Below are positions 17,004 to 25,361 of a stretch of 38,143 bases of DNA, piece by piece (positions within the stretch are counted from its first letter, which is position 1; the number at the start of each line of letters is the position of its first letter). The position numbers were made by a program, and so were the translations under genes. The notes under the pieces were generated by a model. It made no database searches and was not told where the DNA came from. It saw only the letters and a program-made list of their open reading frames with translations. Origin of the DNA: JABMOW01 sp964409335 (GTDB lineage: Bacteria > Fidelibacterota > Marinisomatia > SCGC-AAA003-L08 > JACNLC01); contig CAYPCW010000026.1 of the NCBI GenBank assembly GCA_964409335.1, positions 1 to 38,143 on the forward strand. The letters are read 5' to 3'.

Positions 17004-17960
17004 ATGAAAAAATCAAATAACCATAACAATCAGCTTCGGGTCGGAGTGGTGGGAATGGGTCCCGTCGGCGCAACCCTCGCCGCCCATTTTATTGATGCCG
17101 GTGCATTTCTGATCGCATGTGACGTGGATGCGAAGAAGATAGACTCCATCAAGAAAAAGGGAATTATACTTAAAAATGCAATCGAAAAGCAGGCCAAAGT
17201 TGAAAATGCATGTTACTCGGTTCAGGAAATGGAAATGTACGATCTGGATCTGGTGATTATCTCGGTAAAAGCAACGGCGCTCAGAAAGGTGGTTCGGGCG
17301 CTGGGGGAGATAAAAACCGAAAAGATGTTCGTCATGTGCGCTCAAAACGGGATCGATAATGAATTGGAGGCTGCAAATGTTTTTGGAGAAGAAAAAACAC
17401 TTCGAATGGTCATCAATTTTGCTGGAAACCTCAGCAGTTCCAACACTGTTCATGTCAGTTTTTTCAATCCGCCCAATTATGTGGCTTCCCTGATGCCTCA
17501 GGGTAAGGTCATTGCAGAGAAGATAACGGAACTTCTGAATTCCGTTCAGTTGGAGACGGAAATCCCCGAAGATATTCAGGATTATGTATGGGAAAAAGCC
17601 ATTCTCAACGCTGCCCTGAGTGCGGTATGTGCCATCACCCGCAGGACCATGAAAGACGTGATGAGCTTTCCCCAAACCCTCGAACTGGTGGAAGCCATCA
17701 TTGATGAATCCGCACGGGTCGCGGAGGTTGAGGGGATTGAACTGGGGAAGAAATTCAGACGGTTTTGCATCCGGTACCTCAAAAATGCCGGACATCATCG
17801 TCCCTCAATGCTCGTGGATCTGGAAAACGGTATGCGTACGGAAATTGATCAGTTAAACGGAAAGATCGTAGAATATGGCAGGAAACATTATCTGCCGACA
17901 CCCTTAAATCAATCCGTGACGGCGCTCATTCACTTATTAGAGTATTCACCGGACGAGTAA
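17004..17960 (+). CDS. Ketopantoate reductase (PanE/ApbA)-family oxidoreductase
   Basis: A 318-residue NAD(P)H-dependent reductase with the Rossmann motif VGVVGMGPVGATLA at residues 12-25 and the catalytic-lysine area IISVKATAL. It also has AQNGIDNE and the C-terminal helical domain with VWEKAILNAALSAVCAI and RPSMLVDLENGMRTEID. The family reduces 2-oxo acids, classically ketopantoate. Some members are D-mandelate or D-2-hydroxyacid dehydrogenases, so the biosynthetic label panE is not safe here. A strong GGAGG lies before the ATG. It sits between a lone dehydratase-superfamily subunit (15753) and its probable ATPase (17971). This suggests it makes, or uses, the 2-hydroxy acid whose CoA ester those proteins act on. 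A plain pantothenate role in an aromatic operon is the alternative. Confidence 0.85.
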   Translation: MKKSNNHNNQLRVGVVGMGPVGATLAAHFIDAGAFLIACDVDAKKIDSIKKKGIILKNAIEKQAKVENACYSVQEMEMYDLDLVIISVKATALRKVVRALGEIKTEKMFVMCAQNGIDNELEAANVFGEEKTLRMVINFAGNLSSSNTVHVSFFNPPNYVASLMPQGKVIAEKITELLNSVQLETEIPEDIQDYVWEKAILNAALSAVCAITRRTMKDVMSFPQTLELVEAIIDESARVAEVEGIELGKKFRRFCIRYLKNAGHHRPSMLVDLENGMRTEIDQLNGKIVEYGRKHYLPTPLNQSVTALIHLLEYSPDE

Positions 17961-17970
17961 CCGATCTGTC

Positions 17971-18738
17971 ATGGAAGGTGAATCCCGTTATTTTTTGGGA
18001 ATAGACTTGGGCTCGTCCTACACGAAGTTCGTTGTGGTTAATAAGGCAGGCGTGATGCAGTACCAATCGGTTGTTCCCACGCTCAGCCGAAATAAGGATT
18101 CCTTCAATTCCCGGTATCAATTCATTCGGGACACTTATGCCATTCGCCGGTGTTGTACAACTGGATACGGAAGAGACAGTTTCCCAGGGGATCTGAAAAA
18201 GACAGAGTTAATTTGTGCCTCTGTTGGGGTTTCGTCCCTTTATCCTGAAAAGAAAAATATTCTGGATATTGGAGGTGAGGACATCAAGATCATTGAAAGC
18301 GAGGCATGCGGACAGGTTACAGGTTTTCATATGAACGATAAATGTTCTGCAGGGACCGGCACATTTATTACCGAGATCGCCGAAAAAGCAGAATTGGAAA
18401 TCAGGGAAATGAGCGGGCTGGCAGAGCGTTCAACAACGAACCGGATTATGAATAGTTTTTGTACCGTTTTTGCTAAGACCGAGATTTTAAGCTGGAAATT
18501 TGACAACGTTTCTATTGAGGACATTTCCAGGGGTATTTATTTGTCCATTGTCAACCGGATCACCAAGTTACCGTTAAAAATACAGTATCCGGTATATTTG
18601 TGTGGAGGGGTTATCGAATATCACCCCTTTCTGATATCGTTGCTGGGAACTGAGCTTGGCGTTTCTGTCCGGGCGACGCCTGACCCGCAGTTTATGGTGG
18701 CATTAGGCGCTGCGATCCTGGCGGGGAAGCACACATAA
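17971..18738 (+). CDS. HgdC/BcrA-like ATPase, activator of the stand-alone dehydratase-like subunit
   Basis: A 255-residue short ASKHA ATPase of the 2-hydroxyacyl-CoA dehydratase activator type. Motifs are FLGIDLGSSYTKFVVV at the start, ILDIGGEDIKII (most relatives have GGQDSK), the cluster cysteine in NDKCSAGTGTFI, the second cysteine in NSFCTVFAKTEI, and a C-terminal YLCGGV followed by VALGAAILAG. Its length fits homodimeric HgdC-type activators, not the long BcrA. Each monomer offers two cysteines, giving the four ligands of a bridging [4Fe-4S] cluster. It follows the PanE-like gene by ten bases. With bcrA and bcrD already present, this third ATPase most probably serves the lone BcrB/HgdB-like protein at 15753. 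Confidence 0.88.
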   Translation: MEGESRYFLGIDLGSSYTKFVVVNKAGVMQYQSVVPTLSRNKDSFNSRYQFIRDTYAIRRCCTTGYGRDSFPGDLKKTELICASVGVSSLYPEKKNILDIGGEDIKIIESEACGQVTGFHMNDKCSAGTGTFITEIAEKAELEIREMSGLAERSTTNRIMNSFCTVFAKTEILSWKFDNVSIEDISRGIYLSIVNRITKLPLKIQYPVYLCGGVIEYHPFLISLLGTELGVSVRATPDPQFMVALGAAILAGKHT

Positions 18739-18761
18739 CCCCGGTCTTGTCCGGCTGTATA

Positions 18762-18805
18762 GACGGGTGATTTCAGGCATCAACACGGTTGATGCAGTCC
18801 AAAAG
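18762..18805. repeat. 44-bp dispersed intergenic repeat, copy 1
   Basis: It matches 22500-22543 at 34 of 44 positions without gaps. The best-kept part is CGGTTGATGCAGTCCAAAAG, with 18 of 20 bases shared. This copy also contains the perfect hairpin GCATCAA-CACGG-TTGATGC (18777-18795). Both copies lie in the only two sizeable gaps of the degradation operon, on the same strand and 5' of thiolase and dch respectively. They may be REP-like elements, processing sites or regulator sites. Confidence 0.5.
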
Positions 18806-18959
18806 TTCAAAATGAGGCAGTACAAATCCGTAACCACAGGAACAACTGGATTTGCTCTGATTCATCCTCAAAGGATAGGCTACATTGTCGGAAATGGGAC
18901 AGGGCAGAGTTAATTTCAAAGATCGATGTCAAAAACATGATCATTAATCAGGAGGTAAG

Positions 18960-20201
18960 ATGAAATACTCTATTTGTTATAACGATATTTATCTTGTCGA
19001 TGGTGCAAGAACACCCTTTGGGAAATTCTGTGGAGCGCTCGGTTCCGTATCACCTACAGATCTGGGGATTATCGCTGGTAAAGGAGCGCTCCAAAAAGCC
19101 GGGATCAAGCCTGCAGATATTCATCATGTGGTATTTGCGAATATTTTGCAATCCGGTTTTGATGCCATTTATTTGCCCCGGCATGTGGGATTGTATTGCG
19201 GTATCCCCCGGGAAACGCCGGCGCTACTGGTCCAGCGGATCTGCGGTTCAGGGTTTGAATCCATCATCGCGGCTTCCGAACAGATCATGCTGGGTAAAGC
19301 GGGAATTGTCCTGGCGGGCGGCGCAGAGAACATGACGCTGGCGCCCACGTCCTCATTCGGCAATCGTCTCGGCTACCGGTTGGGCGGTGTCAAATTTGGG
19401 GATATGTTGTGGGAGGGATTATTTGATCCTTCCGCCAATTGTTCCATGGGTGAAACTGCGGAAAATCTGGGGAAAATGTACCATCTTACGCGTGAAACAG
19501 TTGACGATTTTGCGTATCGATCCCATCATCTGGCTTATGTACGGATGACCGATGGAACGTTTGACAGTGAAATCGTCCCGGTGACGTCAGGGGTTCATGA
19601 AGCAGAGGGACTACACCCGAGGAAATTCCGGACGACGCCTCCCAAAATAACGGTGAACCGGGATGAAAATGTTCGTCAGACCGACCGGGACTCGCTGGCG
19701 TCCCTCCGTCCAACCTTTGATCAGGACGGAGTGCAGACTGCGGGGAATTCCAGCGGTATCGTGGATGGCGCGGCTGCCGTGATCATCGCAGGGGGAACTG
19801 AAGTAAAACATAAAAACCTAACCCCCCTGGTCCGGATCGTCGCATCCTCATCCGCGGCAGTTGAACCCCACATTATGGGGATCGGTCCTGCGCCGGCGAT
19901 TCGCAATGTTCTCGATGTCTCAGGATTAACCATGGATAATATTGACCTTTTCGAGATCAATGAAGCATTTGGCGCTCAAATTGTTGCCGTGGAAAAGGAA
20001 TTGCACATCGACCGCGGTAAGTTGAATGTGAATGGCGGCGCCATTGCCATCGGACATCCGCTGGCTGCGACCGGCACCCGATTGACGCATACCCTGGCTC
20101 TGGAACTTATCCGGCAGAAGAAACGCTACGGAATTGCCTCCGCCTGTATCGGAGGGGGGCAGGGGACGGCTATCCTTATCGAAAATGAATCAATGCAATG
20201 A
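18960..20201 (+). CDS. Thiolase (acetyl-CoA acyltransferase)
   Basis: A 413-residue thiolase of the degradative/biosynthetic acetyl-CoA acetyltransferase family. The nucleophilic cysteine is Cys95 (QRICGSGFES). The other active-site residues are NEAFGAQ, His366 in GGAIAIGHPLAATG and Cys396 in SACIGGGQG, so it should be functional. It is slightly longer than usual (about 390). A strong AGGAGGT lies before the ATG, after a 221-bp gap that contains a dispersed repeat, so it may start a new transcription unit. In this pathway a thiolase is needed to cleave 3-oxopimeloyl-CoA into glutaryl-CoA and acetyl-CoA. A second thiolase is encoded at 26141, and which one does this step cannot be told from sequence. 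Confidence 0.93.
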   Translation: MKYSICYNDIYLVDGARTPFGKFCGALGSVSPTDLGIIAGKGALQKAGIKPADIHHVVFANILQSGFDAIYLPRHVGLYCGIPRETPALLVQRICGSGFESIIAASEQIMLGKAGIVLAGGAENMTLAPTSSFGNRLGYRLGGVKFGDMLWEGLFDPSANCSMGETAENLGKMYHLTRETVDDFAYRSHHLAYVRMTDGTFDSEIVPVTSGVHEAEGLHPRKFRTTPPKITVNRDENVRQTDRDSLASLRPTFDQDGVQTAGNSSGIVDGAAAVIIAGGTEVKHKNLTPLVRIVASSSAAVEPHIMGIGPAPAIRNVLDVSGLTMDNIDLFEINEAFGAQIVAVEKELHIDRGKLNVNGGAIAIGHPLAATGTRLTHTLALELIRQKKRYGIASACIGGGQGTAILIENESMQ

Positions 20202-20216
20202 TCACCGGAGGATCGA

Positions 20217-21275
20217 ATGAATAAAATCTATCGGTGGCAAATGACCGCAAAAGACGCACCCTTCGAACTCGCCGAATTACCCGTACCCGACCTGAACGCC
20301 GGTGAAGCCCTGGTGAAAGTTGCCGGATGCGGAGTATGTCATACGGACATCAGTTTTTGGCATCATGGCGTCCCTACCCGCCATGAACTGCCTCTGACCC
20401 TGGGGCATGAGATCAGTGGGACCGTGATTGACGGACCATCGGAACTAGTGGGGAAACCAGTGATCATTCCCGCGGTTTTACCCTGTGGCGAATGTGAGCT
20501 CTGTCGGGCGGGTAGAAGCAATATTTGCCAAAAACAACAGATGCCGGGGAATGATTTCCATGGCGGTTTTTCAAGTCATATTGTGGTTCCGGCACGATTT
20601 CTCGCCGGAATTCCTGATCAGGCGTTGGCACGCCACGATTTGGCGACATTATCCGTGATTGCAGACGCCGTTTCGACACCCTGGCAGGTCATCGAAAAAA
20701 GCGATCTTCAGGGGGGCGATTTCGCCGTCGTGATCGGTGTAGGGGGTGTTGGGTTATATGCCGCTGCCATTGCAAAAATCAAGGGCGCTGCGGTGCTGGC
20801 GCTGGATATCGATCAATGCAAACTGGACAGGTTGAGCGACGTGGGAATCCAAAGCACATTGAATATTGCCGGGTCAGCGATTCCCGATATCAAAAAAAGT
20901 GTCCGCGCCAAATGTTCAGATCTGGGCGCACCGGCGAATCGGTGGAAAATCTATGAAATGTCCGGAACAAAACCGGGCCAGGAACTGGCATTCGCCCTCC
21001 TCGGTATTGCAGGGACCCTGTCTATCGTCGGATTTACCCTGGATAAACTGGAAGTTCGCCTCAGCAATCTCATGGCGTTTGATGCGAATATCATTGGCAC
21101 CTGGGGATGTAAACCTGAATTGTATCCCGCTGTAATTGACCTCATCGCCAGTGGAAAATTGGACATCGCTCCCTTCACCGAAATGCATCCCCTGAGCCGT
21201 ATTCATTCGATATTTATGAAATCCCTGAATCACCAATTTACAAAGCGACCGGTGTTGGTGCCGGATTTTGAATAG
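20217..21275 (+). CDS. had: 6-hydroxycyclohex-1-ene-1-carbonyl-CoA dehydrogenase
   Basis: A 352-residue zinc-dependent medium-chain alcohol dehydrogenase. The catalytic zinc ligands include Cys41 (CGVCHTD) and His64 (LGHE). The structural zinc loop is Cys90, Cys93, Cys96 and Cys104 (CGECELCRAGRSNIC). The NAD-binding loop is VIGVGGVGLYA. The N-terminal pattern, including ISFWHHGV and PGNDFHGGFSSHIVVPARF, is that of Had from the benzoyl-CoA pathway. Had oxidises the hydroxyl formed by Dch to 6-oxocyclohex-1-ene-1-carbonyl-CoA. It follows the thiolase by 15 bases with GGAGG in the gap, and it lies directly before oah, as in known benzoate clusters. A generic alcohol dehydrogenase is unlikely in this context. 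Confidence 0.93.
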   Translation: MNKIYRWQMTAKDAPFELAELPVPDLNAGEALVKVAGCGVCHTDISFWHHGVPTRHELPLTLGHEISGTVIDGPSELVGKPVIIPAVLPCGECELCRAGRSNICQKQQMPGNDFHGGFSSHIVVPARFLAGIPDQALARHDLATLSVIADAVSTPWQVIEKSDLQGGDFAVVIGVGGVGLYAAAIAKIKGAAVLALDIDQCKLDRLSDVGIQSTLNIAGSAIPDIKKSVRAKCSDLGAPANRWKIYEMSGTKPGQELAFALLGIAGTLSIVGFTLDKLEVRLSNLMAFDANIIGTWGCKPELYPAVIDLIASGKLDIAPFTEMHPLSRIHSIFMKSLNHQFTKRPVLVPDFE

Positions 21276-21354
21276 TCGGGTAAGAGAGTCGTGAAGCATG
21301 GACAACCGTAATTAATAAAGAAATCACATTCACATATCTTTAAAAGGAGGCGCA

Positions 21355-22443
21355 ATGTCATTCAAATTACAGAGTCATAATTTAGTCGAAACGGAATTCA
21401 GGGAGATCCTGTATGAATGTCGCCCCTGTCTCGACAGATCAGGGCGTGCCGTAGAAGGATTGTTCAATGCATGGATATTTCTGAATAATCCCAGGCAGTA
21501 TAATTCATATACCACGGCAGCGGTAAAAGAGATCATCCTGGCTTTCCGTCAGGCGTCCAATGACCGGTCTGTGGTTGCGGTTGTGTTTACTGCGGTGGGG
21601 GACAAAGCCTTCTGCACCGGCGGTAATACCAAAGAATACGCAGAATACTATTCAGGACGACCACCGGAGTATAAGCAATACATGCGATTGTTCAATGATA
21701 TGATCACCGCCATTTTACTCTGTGACAAGCCGGTGATCTGCCGGGTGAACGGGATGCGGATTGCCGGTGGACAGGAAATCGGGATGGCTTGTGATTTTAC
21801 CGTTTCCAGCGACCTGGCGATATTCGGTCAGGCAGGACCGAGACATGGTAGTGCGCCGGACGGCGGAAGCACCGATTTTCTGCATCTTTTTGTGGGGATC
21901 GAACGCGCCATGCAAAGCTGTGTGCTCTGTGAAATGTGGTCGGCTTATGAGGCAGAACACCTGGGGCTGATCACAGAAGCCGTTCCGGTTCTCAAAGTAG
22001 ATGGAACGCTCATCCGTAATCCGTTGATAGTGACGGATCAATGGATAAATGCTTCAGGTGACCGGGTCTATGGAAAACGAAAAGAAGGGGAATCGTTGAA
22101 CGCCGGAAAGAACCTCCTATCCCGGGGTGAAATCAATCTGAAGCAGCTGGACGATGCGGTCAACGATTTGTGTACAAAACTCCTGTATCTGATGCCGGAT
22201 TGTACCAGCAAGACACTGAACAGTCTGCGGAAGAAAAAACTGGAACACTGGGATCGGAATCAGCAATCCAACAGGGACTGGCTATCCCTGAATATGATGA
22301 CGGAAGCAAAGGCCGGATTCCGGGCATTCAATGAGGGACCAAAAGATCATCGCGAGGTAGATTTTATCAGACTGCGTCAAATGTTGGCGGAAGGACATCC
22401 CTGGGATGATGAATTACTGGATGCGATCTTACCCCGATCATAG
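21355..22443 (+). CDS. oah: 6-oxocyclohex-1-ene-1-carbonyl-CoA hydrolase (ring-opening)
   Basis: A 362-residue crotonase-fold hydrolase (Oah, also called BamA). It adds water twice to 6-oxocyclohexene-carbonyl-CoA and opens the ring to 3-hydroxypimeloyl-CoA. Diagnostic stretches are LNNPRQYNSYTT, AFCTGGNTKEYAEYYSG, RVNGMRIAGGQEIGMACDF and AGPRHGSAPDGGSTDFLH. This gene is the usual functional marker for anaerobic aromatic degradation, because it is shared by class I and class II benzoyl-CoA pathways. The length is close to normal for the family. A good AGGAGG precedes the ATG after a 79-bp gap. It forms the classic had-oah-dch trio, here in the order had, oah, dch. Confidence 0.95.
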   Translation: MSFKLQSHNLVETEFREILYECRPCLDRSGRAVEGLFNAWIFLNNPRQYNSYTTAAVKEIILAFRQASNDRSVVAVVFTAVGDKAFCTGGNTKEYAEYYSGRPPEYKQYMRLFNDMITAILLCDKPVICRVNGMRIAGGQEIGMACDFTVSSDLAIFGQAGPRHGSAPDGGSTDFLHLFVGIERAMQSCVLCEMWSAYEAEHLGLITEAVPVLKVDGTLIRNPLIVTDQWINASGDRVYGKRKEGESLNAGKNLLSRGEINLKQLDDAVNDLCTKLLYLMPDCTSKTLNSLRKKKLEHWDRNQQSNRDWLSLNMMTEAKAGFRAFNEGPKDHREVDFIRLRQMLAEGHPWDDELLDAILPRS

Positions 22444-22489
22444 ATGGTACAGCCGGAGGGTGTGTTTTTTGGTTTGAGTTAATCCTGCC

Positions 22490-22504
22490 CCGTCAACATG
22501 ACGG
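22490..22504. repeat. Short palindrome CCGTCA-ACA-TGACGG
   Basis: A perfect 6-bp inverted repeat with a 3-base loop in the gap between oah and dch, directly preceding the 44-bp repeat copy. It is related to the palindrome at 532-547 near the transposase. It may be one end of a longer REP-like unit that includes 22500-22543. Confidence 0.4.
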
Positions 22505-22543
22505 ATTAATTCATGTATCGGCGCGGTTGAGGCAGTCCAAAGG
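22500..22543. repeat. 44-bp dispersed intergenic repeat, copy 2
   Basis: Second copy of the element at 18762-18805 (34 of 44 matching), with the core CGGTTGAGGCAGTCCAAAGG at 22524-22543. It lies between oah and dch, 57 bases before the dch start. The hairpin of copy 1 is not preserved here, but a separate palindrome overlaps its left end. Confidence 0.5.
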
Positions 22544-22599
22544 AATGATATGGATCTTTAATAATGATATATAAAAATAGAAAGTGAGCAGAACGGGAT

Positions 22600-23376
22600 A
22601 TGAATATTGTCATCAGAGAAGAATTATATTCGGGTCAAATCATCCGGTTGACGCTGAACGCCCCCAAAGCAAATGTCATTGACGCTGTGATGATGGACTC
22701 ATTACACCATCATTTGAGCGAGTTTACAGGTTCGACAAGGGTGAAGATGATACAATTTACCGGTGCGGGCGATCATTTCAGTTTTGGCGCCAGTGTGGCT
22801 GAACACACCAAAGAACATGTGGCAACGATGCTGGATCAGTTTCATCGATTATTTTTTACCCTGGCGGATCTGGCGATTCCCACGGCTGCCCTGGTTTCGG
22901 GCCAGTGTTTGGGCGGAGGACTCGAACTGGCGTTGGCGTGTAATTTTATGTTTGCTGATGAAACCACCAGGCTCGGGCAACCAGAAATCAATTTAGGGGT
23001 ATTCGCTCCACCGGCATCAGTTATCCTCCCCCTGAAAGTGGGACAAACCAGAGCCGATAACCTGCTGCTTACCGGACGATCTCTGAAGCCGGATGAAGCG
23101 GCGGACTGGGGAATGCTCACCGCCCTGTATGCCGGTCGGGAAGAAATGCTGAAAGGCGTAGATCTGTGGTGTGAAAAACACATCCTGCCCAAAAGTGCCG
23201 GCTCGCTACGATTTGCCGTCAAAGCTGGCAGATGGCACTTTAACCGCCAATTAAAGAAAAAACTTTCCCAACTGCAGGAATTTTATATCCACGAACTCAT
23301 GGAAACTCACGATGCCAATGAAGGGATTGAGGCTTTTCTTCAGAAACGCGATCCCAGATGGGAGGGACAGCAATGA
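22600..23376 (+). CDS. dch: Cyclohexa-1,5-diene-1-carbonyl-CoA hydratase
   Basis: A 258-residue crotonase-fold enzyme that hydrates the product of benzoyl-CoA reductase to 6-hydroxycyclohex-1-ene-1-carbonyl-CoA. The oxyanion-hole segments are FSFGASVAEHTKEHV and VSGQCLGGGLELALACNF. The lid region LGQPEINLGVFAPPASVILP is typical of Dch rather than of generic enoyl-CoA hydratases, where IPG usually follows. The length matches known Dch proteins (about 256-260). It pairs functionally with had and oah, encoded just upstream. Its stop codon overlaps the ATG of the next gene (ATGA), showing tight coupling to the fusion protein that follows. A 156-bp gap with repeats lies before it, so an internal promoter or processing site is possible. 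Confidence 0.93.
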   Translation: MNIVIREELYSGQIIRLTLNAPKANVIDAVMMDSLHHHLSEFTGSTRVKMIQFTGAGDHFSFGASVAEHTKEHVATMLDQFHRLFFTLADLAIPTAALVSGQCLGGGLELALACNFMFADETTRLGQPEINLGVFAPPASVILPLKVGQTRADNLLLTGRSLKPDEAADWGMLTALYAGREEMLKGVDLWCEKHILPKSAGSLRFAVKAGRWHFNRQLKKKLSQLQEFYIHELMETHDANEGIEAFLQKRDPRWEGQQ

Positions 23377-25361
23377 AAATAATTCAAACCGTGGGCATCA
23401 TTGGCGCCGGTACGATGGGGTCGGCACTGGCACAAAAATTTGCGCAGGAGGGATTCCCCGTCATCCTTATGGATCGTGAGGATCGCTTTCTGCAGCGCGG
23501 GGTGGGAAATATCAAATCAACCCTGGACCAGGGCATTGAGCGCAACATTTTTACGCCGGAGATGGCTGACCACATACTCAAACGCATATCCCTTACCACG
23601 AATATGAAGGATCTGTCATCCTGCAATCTGATCATTGAGGCCGTGTTTGAAGACCTCGCCGTGAAACAGGGAGTATTTACACAGTTGTCGATTATGGTTC
23701 CATCCGACACGATCATCGCAACCAATACGTCATCATTCTCCGTTACGGAATTATCCTCGTTTGTCACCTATCCCAAAAGGTTTCTCGGACTTCACTTTTT
23801 TTATCATGCGGCAAAAAACAGACTGGTAGAAATTGTGCGGGGAGCCCAAACGGGAGACGAACCGTTCGAAAGCTGTATGTGGTTCATGCAGCAATGCGGA
23901 AAAGACCCCATCGTCTGTGAAGATGCAAACGGCTTTGTCGTGAACCGGTTTTTTGTCCCATGGCTGAATGAAGCCGTCAGAATATTTGAAGAAGGGATCG
24001 CATCGCCGGGTGAAATAGATACAATTGCCTGCAAAACTTTCGGGTGCGGAATGGGTCCTTTCGCGCTGATGAATGCTACCGGCGTCCCTATCGCATACCA
24101 TGCTCAGAGAACACTTCAGAATGCTTTCGGGGCTTTTTATCAACCTACGTCCATGCTAAAATCACAGTCGGAGTTGAATCAGCCATGGGATATCCCTGCG
24201 GCAGCGGAATTGAAAAGGGATATCACCGAAGCCGTCTCCCAACGGTTAACTTCTGTGGTTTTATGGATTTGCGGACAAATCCTGGATGAGAAGATCTGCA
24301 CGGCAGGTGATATTTCCCGCGGCGCCGGTGTGGGGCTGCAATGGCGAAAAACACCCGTCGATCTGTTCTTTGAACTGGGTGAGTCAACTGTCAAAACATG
24401 GATTACAAAACTCACCCGCGATCGGGGTCTGTCCATCCCCATATCGATGACGGTTCAGGATTGGACCCCCGATTATGTCATGACAGAAATTACCGGCAAC
24501 ATAGGTAAAATCATCATGAACCGTCCTGAAGGATTGAATGCCATGAATCCAAAGGTGATATCCCAGTTGGCGGAAAGTTTTGACCGGTTGGACGCAAATC
24601 CGCATATCTCCACGATTATCCTCACGGGACGGGGGAAGGCTTTTGTAGCAGGCGCGGATATTAATTTTTTCATCGATCATATCCGAAATCAGACCATCGA
24701 AAAAATTGTGGAATTCACGGCAGAAGGGCAGCGGGTATTTCAAAGGATTGATGAATCCCGAAAGGTCATCATAGCGGTGGTAAACGGGTTGGCGCTGGGG
24801 GGCGGATTGGAACTAGCGCTCACGGCAGATGTGATCGTTGCCCTTGAAAATGCCGTTTTTGCTTTCCCGGAAACCGGGATCGGGATTTATCCCGGGTTAG
24901 GCGGTACCCGGCGAACGGCAAACCGAATTGGAAAAGGACTGACAAAATTCATGATCTATACAGGGCAAATGCTGAAGGCTCAACAGGCAAAAGAAATCGG
25001 GTTAGTGGATCACATCATTTCATGGACAGAATACCAGACACTCACCGATCACTGGGATGACCTGTCCCGTAGGTCCTCATCCATACCGGAAGAATGGCAT
25101 GAAATAGAAAATTTTTTCCAGAAGAACCCTGTTAACAGTTTATTGAATCAACGCAGCGAAATTCCGGAAAAGTTGCAGAAACCGGTCGCACGGGTACGGT
25201 TGAAAGCACCCATCGCGCTACAACTATCAGAGCGCCTTATCGATGATCAAAAGGGTCCGGAATCGGAACTGGCTTTCATTGAAGATATTTTCAAAACCAC
25301 AGATGCATTGGCAGGGCTAAAGAGTGTGGGGAAAAAGCCACCCGTATTCAAGGGGTATTAA
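23373..25361 (+). CDS. 3-hydroxyacyl-CoA dehydrogenase / enoyl-CoA hydratase fusion (dehydrogenase first)
   Basis: A 662-residue bifunctional beta-oxidation enzyme. The dehydrogenase comes first: NAD loop VGIIGAGTMG (residues 7-16), TNTSSFSVTEL, and the catalytic His141 in GLHFFYH, where most relatives have HFFNP. The hydratase follows from about residue 375: AFVAGADI, LALGGGLELALTADV and FPETGIGIYPGLGGT, so both catalytic glutamates are kept. This order is the reverse of FadB/FadJ, where the hydratase is N-terminal, and resembles fusions known from archaea and some anaerobes. GGAGG lies before ATG 23373, which overlaps the dch stop; the ATG at 23358 is less likely. It can oxidise 3-hydroxypimeloyl-CoA and also hydrate downstream enoyl-CoAs such as crotonyl-CoA. 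Confidence 0.92.
   Translation: MKIIQTVGIIGAGTMGSALAQKFAQEGFPVILMDREDRFLQRGVGNIKSTLDQGIERNIFTPEMADHILKRISLTTNMKDLSSCNLIIEAVFEDLAVKQGVFTQLSIMVPSDTIIATNTSSFSVTELSSFVTYPKRFLGLHFFYHAAKNRLVEIVRGAQTGDEPFESCMWFMQQCGKDPIVCEDANGFVVNRFFVPWLNEAVRIFEEGIASPGEIDTIACKTFGCGMGPFALMNATGVPIAYHAQRTLQNAFGAFYQPTSMLKSQSELNQPWDIPAAAELKRDITEAVSQRLTSVVLWICGQILDEKICTAGDISRGAGVGLQWRKTPVDLFFELGESTVKTWITKLTRDRGLSIPISMTVQDWTPDYVMTEITGNIGKIIMNRPEGLNAMNPKVISQLAESFDRLDANPHISTIILTGRGKAFVAGADINFFIDHIRNQTIEKIVEFTAEGQRVFQRIDESRKVIIAVVNGLALGGGLELALTADVIVALENAVFAFPETGIGIYPGLGGTRRTANRIGKGLTKFMIYTGQMLKAQQAKEIGLVDHIISWTEYQTLTDHWDDLSRRSSSIPEEWHEIENFFQKNPVNSLLNQRSEIPEKLQKPVARVRLKAPIALQLSERLIDDQKGPESELAFIEDIFKTTDALAGLKSVGKKPPVFKGY

Noticed and set aside
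17013..17798. 261-codon open frame on the minus strand
   Set aside because: It lies entirely opposite the PanE-like gene, and its protein has no recognisable motifs; it is a shadow of the codon pattern of the real gene.
18823..18854. Inverted repeat CAAATCC...GGATTTG before the thiolase
   Set aside because: The stem is 7 bp with an 18-base loop and no T-run, too weak to call a terminator or an operator.
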